From: Listeria fleischmannii subsp. fleischmannii LU2006-1
GTDB taxonomy: Bacteria > Bacillota > Bacilli > Lactobacillales > Listeriaceae
Length of the DNA: 54,932 bases
NCBI RefSeq assembly: GCF_000344175.1
Contig: NZ_ALWW01000014.1
Coordinates: forward strand, 1 to 54,932
Direction of reading: 5' to 3'
In this document: positions 43,159 through 51,580 of the stretch, piece by piece
How positions within the stretch are numbered: position 1 is the stretch's first letter
How the letters are laid out: every line of letters starts with the position of its first letter
Translations under genes and position numbers: made by a program
Notes under the pieces: model-generated
Database searches by the model: none
Seen by the model: only the letters and a program-made list of their open reading frames with translations
What the model was told of the DNA's origin: nothing

Positions 43159-43650
43159 ATTAAGCGCCTCCCTTTTTAAAAAGTATAGCATAAATCTAAA
43201 AGCCCTGTTTGGGTTAAAATTGGTATAGTTCAACTGCCCTTTGAAAGGTTTTAAAATACTACAACACCATTTTTGTTCGACTAGACCAATATTATGAGTG
43301 ATTTCACAAACTTTAAAAATAAGCATATATACCTAAATTTTTATGTAATTTGGGAGCAGGAATAAATTTTTATCGATAAATCCTTATTTATCAACAAATT
43401 TAAGCCTATTTATAAATTATTTCAGGCCTCATTATTGCAAACGATTAGCGTGATGTGGTAAAATTCAAGTAGTGATAGCGCTTACATTGTGAAAAGGAAA
43501 AATTTACTATTCAAGCCAATTTTTGCGAGTCATCTTAATTTATTGTATGATTAAAGGATAACTTAAACCTGTTTTTAAGTTTAGAAACAAGAGGTTAGAA
43601 AAAATTGGTAAACTTAGCTAGTCCCAAGAATAAAGAGGGGGAAGTACATA
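43159..43650. promoter_or_regulatory. Intergenic control region of the divergent genes, with cre sites
   Basis: No gene seen. For the permease there are two possible promoters: TTGCAA (43435-43440), 18 bp, TAAAAT (43459-43464); and TTGCGA (43523-43528), 17 bp, TATGAT (43546-43551). TGATAGCGCTTACA (43473-43486) is one base from a strong cre and sits at the start point of the first promoter; TTGCAAACGATTAGC (43435-43449) is a weaker cre-like match. Carbon catabolite control is likely. Confidence 0.6.
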
Positions 43651-45033
43651 ATGGAAGAGAAACAAGAGTTATCAAGAGGTTTAAAAAACCGTCACGTCCA
43701 ACTGATTGCTATCGGGGGAGCAATTGGAACTGGGCTATTCCTTGGTTCAGGTAAATCCATTCATTTAGCTGGCCCATCGATTTTGTTCGCGTATATGATT
43801 ACAGGAGCAATCTGTTTTCTCATTATGCGAGCGCTTGGCGAATTACTACTTTCAAATTTAAAGTATCATTCGTTTGTTGATTTTGTACAAGATTATTTTG
43901 GTAATGCGGCGGCATTTGTAACTGGCTGGACATACTGGTTCTGTTGGATTTCAATTGCGATGGCAGATTTAACGGCAGTTGGTCTGTATACACAATTTTG
44001 GTTTCCAAATGTTGCGCAGTGGGTTCCTGGTTTAGTTGCCCTCGTTCTGTTACTTATTATGAACTTGGCGACGGTTAAACTTTTTGGAGAAATGGAATTT
44101 TGGTTTGCGCTTATTAAAATCATTGCGATTTTGGCGCTAATCATTATTGGTATTTTCATGATTATTAAAGGCTTTTCAACGGATGCTGGAGCTTCAAGCT
44201 TCACTAATTTGTGGAGTCACGGTGGCTTTTTCCCTAACGGTGCAAATGGCTTTATACTTTCCTTCCAAATGGTTGTATTTGCCTTTGTTGGTATTGAACT
44301 TGTGGGGTTAACGGCTGGGGAAACTGAGGACCCTGAGCGCGTTATTCCTAAAGCGATTAACAATATCCCGATTCGGATCATCATCTTCTACATTGGTGCT
44401 CTTCTTGTTATCATGAGCATTTACCCGTGGAATTCCATCAATCCTGCTGAAAGCCCGTTCGTTCAGGTTTTCGCTGCTGTGGGGATTACGGCTGCTGCGG
44501 GAATCGTTAACTTTGTCGTTTTAACTTCCGCTGCTTCGGCTTGTAATAGTGCCGTTTTCAGTACTAGCCGTATGATTTATTCGCTAGCGAAAGAGCAAAA
44601 TGCACCAAAATCCATGCGAAAACTAACTTCGCATAAAGTGCCATCTAACGCACTATTTTTCTCAACAATTGTTATTTTAATTGCGGTTATTTTAAACTAC
44701 ATTATGCCAGAGGGCGTATTTACGTTGATTACGAGTGTTTCGACTGTATGCTTTATCTTCATTTGGGGTATTACAGTCCTTGCGCATATGAAATACCGGA
44801 AAACGCGCCCTGAACTTGCTGCAAAAAACAAATTTAAAATGCCACTTTACCCATTTGCGAATTACTTAATTTTAGTTTTCTTAGCCTTCGTTCTAGTTGT
44901 CCTAGCGCTTGCTGAAGATACACGTGTCGCGCTATTCATTACACCGCTTTGGTTCGTTGGCGTCATCATCATTTATTACATCCGTAAATCAAGAATTCAA
45001 AATAAAGATATACGAGAAGAAGTCAAAGAATAA
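43651..45033 (+). CDS. Amino acid permease (APC family, CycA-like)
   Basis: 460 residues, 12 membrane spans. Starts with the classic amino acid transporter signature RHVQLIAIGGAIGTGLFLGSG, and TAGETEDPERVIPKAIN is conserved. Overall closest in form to D-serine/D-alanine/glycine permeases (CycA), with FVQDYFGNAAAFVTGWTYWFCWI; substrate remains an inference. ATG with GAGGGGGAAG upstream. Followed by a terminator; the cre sites upstream suggest carbon control. Confidence 0.85.
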   Translation: MEEKQELSRGLKNRHVQLIAIGGAIGTGLFLGSGKSIHLAGPSILFAYMITGAICFLIMRALGELLLSNLKYHSFVDFVQDYFGNAAAFVTGWTYWFCWISIAMADLTAVGLYTQFWFPNVAQWVPGLVALVLLLIMNLATVKLFGEMEFWFALIKIIAILALIIIGIFMIIKGFSTDAGASSFTNLWSHGGFFPNGANGFILSFQMVVFAFVGIELVGLTAGETEDPERVIPKAINNIPIRIIIFYIGALLVIMSIYPWNSINPAESPFVQVFAAVGITAAAGIVNFVVLTSAASACNSAVFSTSRMIYSLAKEQNAPKSMRKLTSHKVPSNALFFSTIVILIAVILNYIMPEGVFTLITSVSTVCFIFIWGITVLAHMKYRKTRPELAAKNKFKMPLYPFANYLILVFLAFVLVVLALAEDTRVALFITPLWFVGVIIIYYIRKSRIQNKDIREEVKE

Positions 45034-45041
45034 TTTTTAAA

Positions 45042-45086
45042 AAAAGCTAGGTCAAGTGTGGCAAAACCCACCTAGACCTAGCTTTT
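45042..45086 (+). terminator. Terminator after the permease
   Basis: Stem AAAAGCTAGGTC / GACCTAGCTTTT. The large loop can also form a short helix. Confidence 0.85.
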
Positions 45087-45099
45087 AAGTTTTAATCTC

Positions 45100-45127
45100 T
45101 TGCAAAAATTGGGAAAAGTGATAGAAT
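45100..45127 (+). promoter_or_regulatory. tRNA promoter
   Basis: TTGCAA (45100-45105), 16 bp, TAGAAT (45122-45127), about 30 bases before the tRNA. Confidence 0.6.
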
Positions 45128-45157
45128 TAAAACGTTGAGTTCAATCTTAACACATTC

Positions 45158-45230
<73 letters not shown>

Positions 45231-45233
45231 TTG

Positions 45234-45308
45234 GGTGCCAAACCCACAAGACCGGAGTACTGTCGGCGTTTTCGGACGTTTGGAAGACAGGACTCGCGGT
45301 CTTATTTT
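45234..45308 (+). terminator. Long hairpin after tRNA-Lys
   Basis: GGGT/ACCC mini-hairpin, then AAGACCG (45248-45254) pairs with CGGTCTT (45297-45303), extended inward by GAGT-CTGTC with GACAG-ACTC, followed by ATTTTT. Works as a terminator; the length of the stem is more than needed. Confidence 0.7.
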
Positions 45309-45316
45309 TATAAAAT

Positions 45317-45348
45317 AAAAGAGCTGAAAAATTAAACTCAGCTCTTTT
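45317..45348 (-). terminator. Terminator of the aldolase gene
   Basis: Stem AAAAGAGCTGA / TCAGCTCTTTT right after the minus-strand stop; T-rich on the minus strand. Confidence 0.88.
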
Positions 45349-45352
45349 CCTG

Positions 45353-46036
45353 CTATGAAAACTTCGATAGTGTAGAAGCGGCTCCAAAAACAGCTTCGAA
45401 ATCACTTGTAAAATCTTTAACAGCTTTATCGATGGAGGGCATTTCAAACGCTTGTAAAAAAATATCTGCGCCTAATGTGACTGCGTGGGCGCCGCATTCT
45501 AAGGCTGAATTTACTTGGTTTACATTTTTAAAACTAGCACCTAAGATCTTAGTGGAACTATTCGCGCGTTTAATGGCGGCGCTCATTTCTAAGATGGCCT
45601 CACGCGGGTTAATATTTACATTTTCCATGCGATTAAAATAGGGGGCGATGTAATTCGCATCGGCTGAAATCGCTAAATAGGCCTGAATTTTCGAATAGAT
45701 GGCGGTAGCAGTAACATTAATGTTTTGAGCGCGCAATTCTTTTATAACACGCAGGCCTAATTCAGTAACAGGAACTTTAATAAAAACATGTTCGTCAATC
45801 TGTTTTAAAATCGCTTCAGCATCTCGCATCATGCCCGCATAATCTGTTGCAACCACTTGAACGTGCAGAGAGGCAGTTGGGTCAAGGATAGCTCGGATTT
45901 CTTTCATATGATTAAAAAAATCGATTTTACCTTCTTTTTTTATGATAGAAGGATTGGAAGTAACGCCAGCAAGAGGTAAATTTTCCGCATAGCGCCGAAT
46001 TGCTTCCAAATTGGCCGTATCAAGCATAAATTCCAT
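45353..46036 (-). CDS. Transaldolase-like / fructose-6-phosphate aldolase (TalC/FSA)
   Basis: 227 residues, the short class of transaldolases. MEFMLDTANLEAIRRYAE, GVTSNPSIIKKEG and the Schiff-base lysine in HVFIKVPVTELGLRVI are diagnostic. Start ATG has AAAGGAG upstream. Either a true transaldolase or a fructose-6-phosphate aldolase; sequence inspection does not separate them. A SorC-type sugar regulator is encoded just upstream on the same strand, beyond a terminator, and may control it. Confidence 0.88.
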   Translation of the reverse strand: MEFMLDTANLEAIRRYAENLPLAGVTSNPSIIKKEGKIDFFNHMKEIRAILDPTASLHVQVVATDYAGMMRDAEAILKQIDEHVFIKVPVTELGLRVIKELRAQNINVTATAIYSKIQAYLAISADANYIAPYFNRMENVNINPREAILEMSAAIKRANSSTKILGASFKNVNQVNSALECGAHAVTLGADIFLQAFEMPSIDKAVKDFTSDFEAVFGAASTLSKFS

Positions 46037-46145
46037 TCATATCACTCCTTTTGCCCTCATTTTAGCAAAAACGAGCAGAAAAATAATACTACCATTTCTT
46101 TACTTGGACGAAAAGCGGACGGAACCAAGCGGGAATATAGGCCAA

Positions 46146-46181
46146 AAAAGCTAGTTTGCACATTTGTGCAAACTAGCTTTT
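46146..46181 (-). terminator. Terminator of the SorC-type regulator gene
   Basis: 17-bp perfect stem from AAAAGCTAGTTTGCACA with a 2-nt loop. It overlaps the stop codon of the regulator. Confidence 0.92.
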
Positions 46182-47126
46182 CGCATATTTTAAGATTAAC
46201 TTAGCCGTTTCATCATCCGTGACAAGAGCATTGATATACCCTTTTTTTAACATCGCTAAAATGGCGCGGCTTTTCCGTTTTGATCTAGCGACGCCAAGAA
46301 CAGTTGGCACTCGCTTTAAATTTTCAATCCCTATTCCAATAGTACGATTGTAGAGTGAACCATGCAAAACCTTGCCATCTCGATCAAAAAAATTACAACA
46401 AGAATCTCCGCAAGCTTCACGAAGACGTAAATCTTCATAATCCTCTGGGGATAAAAGATCACGCCACTTACTTGTCTTTTCAGATAAAAGACCGCCAATT
46501 CCAACAATCGCAACGTCTAGTTTATCCCACTTCGATTTTAATTCCTGAAAATAATGAGAACCCATAATACCATTTTTCAGTTGCTCCGTTTCTTGCACAA
46601 CTGTCGCATTCACGAATACACTATTTCCGCCAAACTTTCGAGCCAACTCATAAACCAGCGTATTAACATGGTATTTAGAATGGACATGACTCGGTCCCCC
46701 TACGATAGGAATAAAAGTGGCCATCGTTTTGCGGCGATTTTCAATATAAGAAATGGCATTTCCAAGCGTTTCACCCCAAGCTACACCAATCGTTTCATGA
46801 GGCCTCACCATATTTTTAATCACAAGTGATGCTGTTTTCGCAAGGTTTTCTTCTTTTTCTTGGTTTGAAAAATGGGGTTCGGTTCGAGCAATTCGAACAT
46901 ACTTCAAGTTGAAGGTTTCCCTTAGCTCCGTTTCAAGTTCATATAATTGTTCGTCAAAATCATGAATTTTAATTTCTACAACGCCAGTCTGCTTGGCTTG
47001 TTTTAACATCCGACTAACGCTCGTCCGGTAAATATTTAATTCGCGGCCAATCGTTTCTTGATTTTTTTCCTCAACATAATATTTATAGGCTACTTGGCGT
47101 AATAAATCCAGTTTTTCATTGCCCAT
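46173..47126 (-). CDS. SorC/DeoR-family sugar-sensing regulator
   Basis: 317 residues. N-terminal helix-turn-helix (AYKYYVEEKNQETIGRELNIYRTSVSRMLKQAK, about 12-45) and a C-terminal sugar-phosphate-binding domain (GVAWGETLGNAISYI; VAIVGIGGL; VLGVARSKRKSRAILAMLKKGYINALVTDD) as in SorC/CggR-type regulators. Effector is probably a phosphorylated sugar. Overlaps the preceding small gene by 11 bases. Likely target: the aldolase gene downstream or itself. Confidence 0.88.
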   Translation of the reverse strand: MGNEKLDLLRQVAYKYYVEEKNQETIGRELNIYRTSVSRMLKQAKQTGVVEIKIHDFDEQLYELETELRETFNLKYVRIARTEPHFSNQEKEENLAKTASLVIKNMVRPHETIGVAWGETLGNAISYIENRRKTMATFIPIVGGPSHVHSKYHVNTLVYELARKFGGNSVFVNATVVQETEQLKNGIMGSHYFQELKSKWDKLDVAIVGIGGLLSEKTSKWRDLLSPEDYEDLRLREACGDSCCNFFDRDGKVLHGSLYNRTIGIGIENLKRVPTVLGVARSKRKSRAILAMLKKGYINALVTDDETAKLILKYAKS

Positions 47127-47400
47127 TTCCGGAATCCTCCTCCGTATGCCCGAAGCTTTTTAGAAGTTCCTGACCATCTTCAGTTAGCCCGTAGCGTTTT
47201 TCGTTCAATCGTTTATATTGCCGTCTTACAATATAATTATTTTGTTCAAGCCAGAAAACGGTATAAAAAAAAGAGGTGAGTGTCAATTTATATTGCGGAT
47301 TTCGTATGAAAAATTCATCTTGCAAAATAAAAATATTAAAGCTAGGATCGGCCATAAAAATTAAAGTAAACTTAATCTCTTCTTGACTAGGCTTCTTCAT
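47116..47400 (-). CDS. Small winged-helix-like protein
   Basis: 94 residues. The C-terminal half (FFYTVFWLEQNNYIVRRQYKRLNEKRYGLTEDGQELLKSF) looks like a winged helix of the PadR/DUF type, including the wing KRYGLTEDG. Overlaps the SorC-type gene, hence translationally coupled. A parS site lies 48 bases upstream of its start. Function unknown; could be a co-regulator. Confidence 0.65.
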   Translation of the reverse strand: MKKPSQEEIKFTLIFMADPSFNIFILQDEFFIRNPQYKLTLTSFFYTVFWLEQNNYIVRRQYKRLNEKRYGLTEDGQELLKSFGHTEEDSGNGQ

Positions 47401-47447
47401 AAATATATCCTTTCAACCGGTAATTCAGGTCATAACAAACGCTGATT

Positions 47448-47463
47448 TGTTTCACGTGAAACA
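47448..47463. other. parS: parS site
   Basis: TGTTTCACGTGAAACA, a perfect 16-bp match to the Bacillus/Listeria ParB(Spo0J) loading site, in an intergenic position about 47 kb from the origin. Confidence 0.95.
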
Positions 47464-47467
47464 TTGA

Positions 47468-47920
47468 TTAGTACTTACGATAAACATCAATGGTATTGCC
47501 AAAATTAATATAATAATTTTTATAGCTATACATTGAACCATATTTTTCTCGGTAGTGGGCAACGGTTTGAATAAGAAACTCTTCCGTAACATGAAGGTGT
47601 TCAGCCACTTCAAAATATTCTCTAAATCCATTATAAAAACAGTGAATAATATCTTCAAGAGGAATAAGTTCCTCATAACCACGCTTTCTAGCAAAAATTT
47701 CTTGTTTACGATTAGAAATGTTTTTTTGATCAATAATACTTCCATACGTATATTTCCAGTGCATGAGTTCTTCTATTAACAGACATCGTTTTTCAACATC
47801 TGTTTTTTTGCTGTCAATTAAAATAGTCCCGTTCATATATAAGCCTGGCAGTTTACTAGGCATTTTTTCTTCTTTAATGGTTACTTTATTTTGATAATCA
47901 TTCATCAATTCTTCAAACAT
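47468..47920 (-). CDS. ImmA/IrrE-type metallopeptidase
   Basis: 150 residues, DUF955-type. Contains CLLIEELMHWKYTYGSI, the phage ImmA version of the zinc motif (usual form AEELGHxxTT), then a conserved helical C terminus. Such proteases cleave or inactivate the partner repressor encoded next to them. The repressor gene is immediately upstream (4-base gap). Expected role: derepress a prophage-like or tailocin unit; here the likely target is the adjacent divergent gene at 48449. Confidence 0.8.
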   Translation of the reverse strand: MFEELMNDYQNKVTIKEEKMPSKLPGLYMNGTILIDSKKTDVEKRCLLIEELMHWKYTYGSIIDQKNISNRKQEIFARKRGYEELIPLEDIIHCFYNGFREYFEVAEHLHVTEEFLIQTVAHYREKYGSMYSYKNYYINFGNTIDVYRKY

Positions 47921-47924
47921 TTCG

Positions 47925-48260
47925 TCACTTCCCGCGATGGAGTTGTTTTTTCATTTCGATATACGCTAAAATGTCACGTAATTCATCATCAGTTACATCA
48001 TCATCTAAATGGGCTGCGATAGTGGTTAAACGCTCGTCTCGAACTTCTTTTTCTCTTGGGGGAAAAAAAGCATCTACGGATTGATTAAAAAGTTTTGCAA
48101 GTTCGAATAGAACATCCTGGTTGGCTTTTCGATCTCCGTTTTCATAGCGGCTGATGGTTTGTCTAGTTGTATTTAAACGCTTAGCTAAGATTTCTTGGCT
48201 AAGCCCTTTTTCTTCTCGGAATTGCCTAATTTTATTTCCTACAAATTTATTTAATTCCAT
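47925..48260 (-). CDS. CI/ImmR-like repressor (XRE helix-turn-helix)
   Basis: 111 residues. XRE domain at 6-60 (GNKIRQFREEKGLSQEILAKRLNTTRQTISRYENGDRKA) and an acidic C-terminal helix. Divergent from the small HTH gene at 48449; the 188-base gap between them contains repeated GGTGTAACC / GGTTATACC-like stretches around 48300-48385 (also ATGTAACCGAAATGGTG), possible operators. With the next gene it forms an ImmR-ImmA pair. Confidence 0.85.
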   Translation of the reverse strand: MELNKFVGNKIRQFREEKGLSQEILAKRLNTTRQTISRYENGDRKANQDVLFELAKLFNQSVDAFFPPREKEVRDERLTTIAAHLDDDVTDDELRDILAYIEMKKQLHRGK

Positions 48261-48448
48261 AATTTTTTACTCCTTTTTTAGGATACTTTAAGTATAACAC
48301 CGGTGTAACCTTTTTGGAAACATTTTATTTCCCTCTGCATCAAAATGTTTACATGTAACCGAAATGGTGCTATAATGGTTATACCAAGTAGGAAAACTCT
48401 TTTTTTAAATTGAAAAGCACCGAAACGGTGACGAGAGGGTGTTCTAAG

Positions 48449-48745
48449 ATGAATAAAATGGAATTGAAAAAAAGACAAAAAGAGATTATTTACATTTTGG
48501 AGGAAGGTGTCCCGAAGCAAATTCAGCAAAAGCTACTTTATGAATTAGAATATTTGGAAGCGCTTGGGGACCACAAAAAGGGGATGCTGACAGCAGAACA
48601 AAAAATGCTGCTTTTCTCGTATGAAGATTATTTGACAAGAAAGCGTTTTCAAACAGATAAGGAAATTTATGAAGAAATAGGAGTTTCGAGACGAACGTTT
48701 TATTTGTGGAAAAAGTCGACGGGCTTGATTTCAAAAGGCGTGTAA
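48449..48745 (+). CDS. Small HTH protein of phage/monocin type
   Basis: 98 residues. Long helical N terminus (ELKKRQKEIIYILEEGVPKQIQ) and a C-terminal helix-turn-helix DKEIYEEIGVSRRTFYLWKKSTGL. Looks like phage late-gene or ArpU/LmaD-type regulators. Start ATG 48449 has GAGGGTG upstream; the longer frame lacks support. It is divergent from the repressor, in the position of the first lytic gene. I infer a link with a monocin-like locus; function not proven. Confidence 0.65.
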   Translation: MNKMELKKRQKEIIYILEEGVPKQIQQKLLYELEYLEALGDHKKGMLTAEQKMLLFSYEDYLTRKRFQTDKEIYEEIGVSRRTFYLWKKSTGLISKGV

Positions 48746-48819
48746 CCGTGAGTCCAGACTCGCCGATGACTTAAAAAGCTGCGTGAATTACTCTACTCAA
48801 CAAGTAGATTTATATAGAT

Positions 48820-48882
48820 GAAAATGTCATTTGACCTTCAGAAAAAGTAATGAATTATGCTGAAAAACAGATGGCATTTTTT
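48820..48882 (+). terminator. Terminator-like hairpin before the holin gene
   Basis: AAAATGTCATTTG pairs with CAGATGGCATTTT through two G-U pairs, with CTTCAG/CTGAA inside, then TTTT. Could stop or attenuate transcription into the holin gene. Confidence 0.5.
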
Positions 48883-48901
48883 GTATGGAAGGAGGAATTT
48901 G

Positions 48902-49294
48902 ATGGATTATTTTGTTCGAAGTATTCCTCAAGTCATCACGTTTTTCTTTGGAGGGGGAAGTATTTTGTTACAAGTTTTATTATGTTTTACGATTTTTGAT
49001 TATGTGACAGGGATTTTAGTCGCGGGTTATAGAGGAAAACTTCGAAGTGACATTGGTTTTAAGGGGATTGGCCGTAAAATAGCGATTTTTATTCTTGTTG
49101 CGGTCGCACATCAGGCGGATTTTATTATGGGAAATCAAAATTTAGTTCGCGATGCTGTTATTTTTTTCTACCTTGCCAATGAATTAATTTCGATTTTGGA
49201 AAATTTTGTTCAAATGGATGTTAAAGTTCCTCTTGTGCTTAAAAATTTGGTAGATGTCTTTCGTTCAAATGCTGGAGAGAAAAATAAAAAGTAA
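48902..49294 (+). CDS. Phage-type holin (TcdE/phi29-like toxin-secretion holin family)
   Basis: 130 residues with three or four hydrophobic segments. TIFDYVTGILVAGYRGKLRSDIGFKGIGRKIAIFILVAVAHQAD is typical of the Cph1/TcdE holin family (phage_holin_4). ATG 48902 has AAGGAGGAA just upstream. In L. monocytogenes this holin type belongs to the monocin tailocin locus and is followed by an amidase; here no endolysin or structural gene is present, so it appears stranded. Confidence 0.82.
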   Translation: MDYFVRSIPQVITFFFGGGSILLQVLLCFTIFDYVTGILVAGYRGKLRSDIGFKGIGRKIAIFILVAVAHQADFIMGNQNLVRDAVIFFYLANELISILENFVQMDVKVPLVLKNLVDVFRSNAGEKNKK

Positions 49295-49364
49295 GCCTTT
49301 AAGCTTAACGGGTAGTTTTAAGGGTGTTATACTGACTTTATTAGAAGAAGAAGGGGTGTTTGGA

Positions 49365-49964
49365 ATGAAAGTGCTTTTAATTGGTGCCTACGGGACACTT
49401 GGAAAAGCGGTTTTTAATCGTCTTTCAAAGAAAAATGAGGTCATTACAGCCGGCCGTCATAGCGGCGAAATCCATGTTGATATTACAGACCCTGACAGCA
49501 TTCGAAATATGTATAATGAAATTGGAAAAGTAGATGCTGTTGTGAGCGCGACAGGAAGCGCCGTCTTTTCTCCGCTAGCGGAATTGACGCCTGAGAAAAA
49601 TGAACAAACACTTCGAAGCAAACTAGGAGGACAAATAAATCTCGTGCTGCTGGGACTTGATTACATCAATGATGGTGGAAGTTTTACACTAACTACGGGT
49701 GTTATGATGGAAGATCCCATTCGCCAAGGAGCGTCGGCAGCTATGGCTAACGGGGCAGTGACAGCTTTTGCTAAATCGAGTGCTACCGAAATGCCACGCG
49801 GAATTAGAATTAACACGGTTAGTCCCAATGTGTTAGAAGAATCTTGGGAAAATTTGGAACCGTTTTTTGAAGGATTTACACCTGTTCCAGCTGATCGTGC
49901 AGCTAGAGCTTTTGAGAAAAGTGTGCACGGAGCTCAAACGGGTCAATCTTATAAAGTATATTAA
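49365..49964 (+). CDS. Short-chain dehydrogenase
   Basis: 199 residues. NAD(P)-binding motif in MKVLLIGAYGTLGKAV (GxxGxxG), DITDPDSIR, VVSATGSA and SAAMANGAVTAFAKSSATEMPRGIRINTVSPNV. The catalytic Tyr-x3-Lys is not in its usual form (SAAMANGAVTAF), as in a subgroup of small SDRs. Substrate unknown. Start ATG 49365 with AAGGGGTG upstream; the open frame extends back over the holin end without a ribosome site. Confidence 0.85.
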   Translation: MKVLLIGAYGTLGKAVFNRLSKKNEVITAGRHSGEIHVDITDPDSIRNMYNEIGKVDAVVSATGSAVFSPLAELTPEKNEQTLRSKLGGQINLVLLGLDYINDGGSFTLTTGVMMEDPIRQGASAAMANGAVTAFAKSSATEMPRGIRINTVSPNVLEESWENLEPFFEGFTPVPADRAARAFEKSVHGAQTGQSYKVY

Positions 49965-49974
49965 AAGACAAGCT

Positions 49975-50005
49975 GAGACAAGATATTCGTATCTTGTCTT
50001 TTGTT
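49975..50005 (+). terminator. Terminator after the SDR gene
   Basis: Stem GACAAGATA / TATCTTGTC with a stable TTCG loop and T-rich tail. Confidence 0.93.
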
Positions 50006-50087
50006 TTAGTAAAAAAAATAGTTAATGGCTTGTTCTAGGTGATATAATGTGTAAGGAAACTAAAAATGACTAGATGGGGGCCATGTC

Positions 50088-51567
50088 ATGCGAAGCTTGC
50101 TTGAAAAAACCACAAGAAGGCGAATGGAGCTTTTAGAAATTCTTAGCGCTGACAATCGCTGGTATAAGTTAGAAGATTTAGCTGAAAAATTAGATTGTTC
50201 AAAACGAACCTTAAATAATGATATAGCAGTCATACAAGGTGATTTAATGGAAGGCTGGCTTCTTATTACTTCACGAAAATTAGGGATACAAATGCAAACG
50301 CCTGATAATGCGCATGTTGATAAATTATATCAATATTTTATGCAACATAGTATGTCTATTAAGTTGTTACTAGGCACTTTTTATTCGCAAAATCGAACAG
50401 TTGAGGAATGGGCGGATGAGCTTTTTACAAGTCCTTCTTCACTTTATCGTTTAATTCATCGGATTCGGAAGAAAATGGCGATTTATGGCGTGACATTAAA
50501 TATTAATCCGGTATATGTAACGGGGAAAGAGTCACAGGTACGCTATTTTTTTTCGCAACTTTTTTATACAACATTTGGGATTGACAAATGGCCGTTTCAA
50601 GCTGATGATCGGGAATCAATTGATCGTTATATCGCAACGCAAGAATCCATTGTAGGTTACCGGTTTGTTTATCCGCACAGGCAAGAACGTTTTGTTTGGT
50701 TACAAGTTTCTTTGGAGCGGATAAGGCAAGGGTATTTCATTGATTTGGCAGAAATTGCGGTGCCGTTTTATGAACGTAAGGCGGAATTGCAAAATAGCTT
50801 TAAACAGCTGGAAAAAGATACGGGTGTAGTCCTTAATGAGGGGGAGCGTTACGGAATTAAGTTATTGCAACTTCAAGGGTTAGGATATGAGAAAGATGCG
50901 AATATACAAGCTTCTCTAACGTTTTTTAAGTCTTGTGTTCCTTTGAAATTGGCGCAGGCTGAGGAGTTACTTGATAATATTGTAACCTTGTACAATCACG
51001 CTTATCCGCCTAATAAAGATGAAATTTTGCTTCAACTGCTTAGCTACTTATTATATTTAGAGCAGTTTGTTGAGTTTGATAGCTTTATTGTGTCAAAAAG
51101 AGGTTATGTGACGAATGTGCTAAATAAGGAATTTCCGATTTTTTGCGAAGCAGTGCGTAAGGCTGTTGCGGATATAAAAATCGCGAACTTAAAAGCGGAG
51201 ACGGTCATATTCTTCCTTGGAACACTCTGGAAGGGGCTAGCAGAAGAGACGCGGAAAGAGATAGAGCCCGTTCGTATTTTAGTCGCTTCACAGTTAAGTG
51301 TTAGTAATACACGATTTTTAAAAAAGTATTGTGGCATCACGCTTTCAAAATCAAGTTATTTTATTTGAAATGAAGGAAGCGAATTTAAATGAAGAAGATT
51401 TATTAGCGAAAAAGATTGATTTTATTTTGGCCGATTTTGCAACCGAGAATTATACTTGTGTTCCAACTGTGGAAGTCAATTATTTTCCTAGTGAGAGAGA
51501 TTGGCGTAACATTAGAAAAAAGATTCATAGCGTAACAAAAAAGAAAAAAATGGCGCGCGATGAATAA
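50088..51567 (+). CDS. Mga/BglG-like transcriptional regulator (apparent +1 frameshift)
   Basis: About 492 residues when restored. Two N-terminal helix-turn-helix domains: HTH_11-type (RRMELLEILSADNRWYKLEDLAEKLDCSKRTLNNDI) and Mga type (WADELFTSPSSLYRLIHRIRKKM), then a helical PRD-like region. The frame breaks in the A run at 51320-51325: removing one A gives FLKSIVASRFQNQVILFEMKE and joins the EIIB-like C-terminal part. The modA-like gene starts 13 bases after the stop with its ribosome site overlapping the stop, so the two are probably one operon. Confidence 0.78.
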
Positions 51568-51580
51568 AAGGAGCTTTAAA

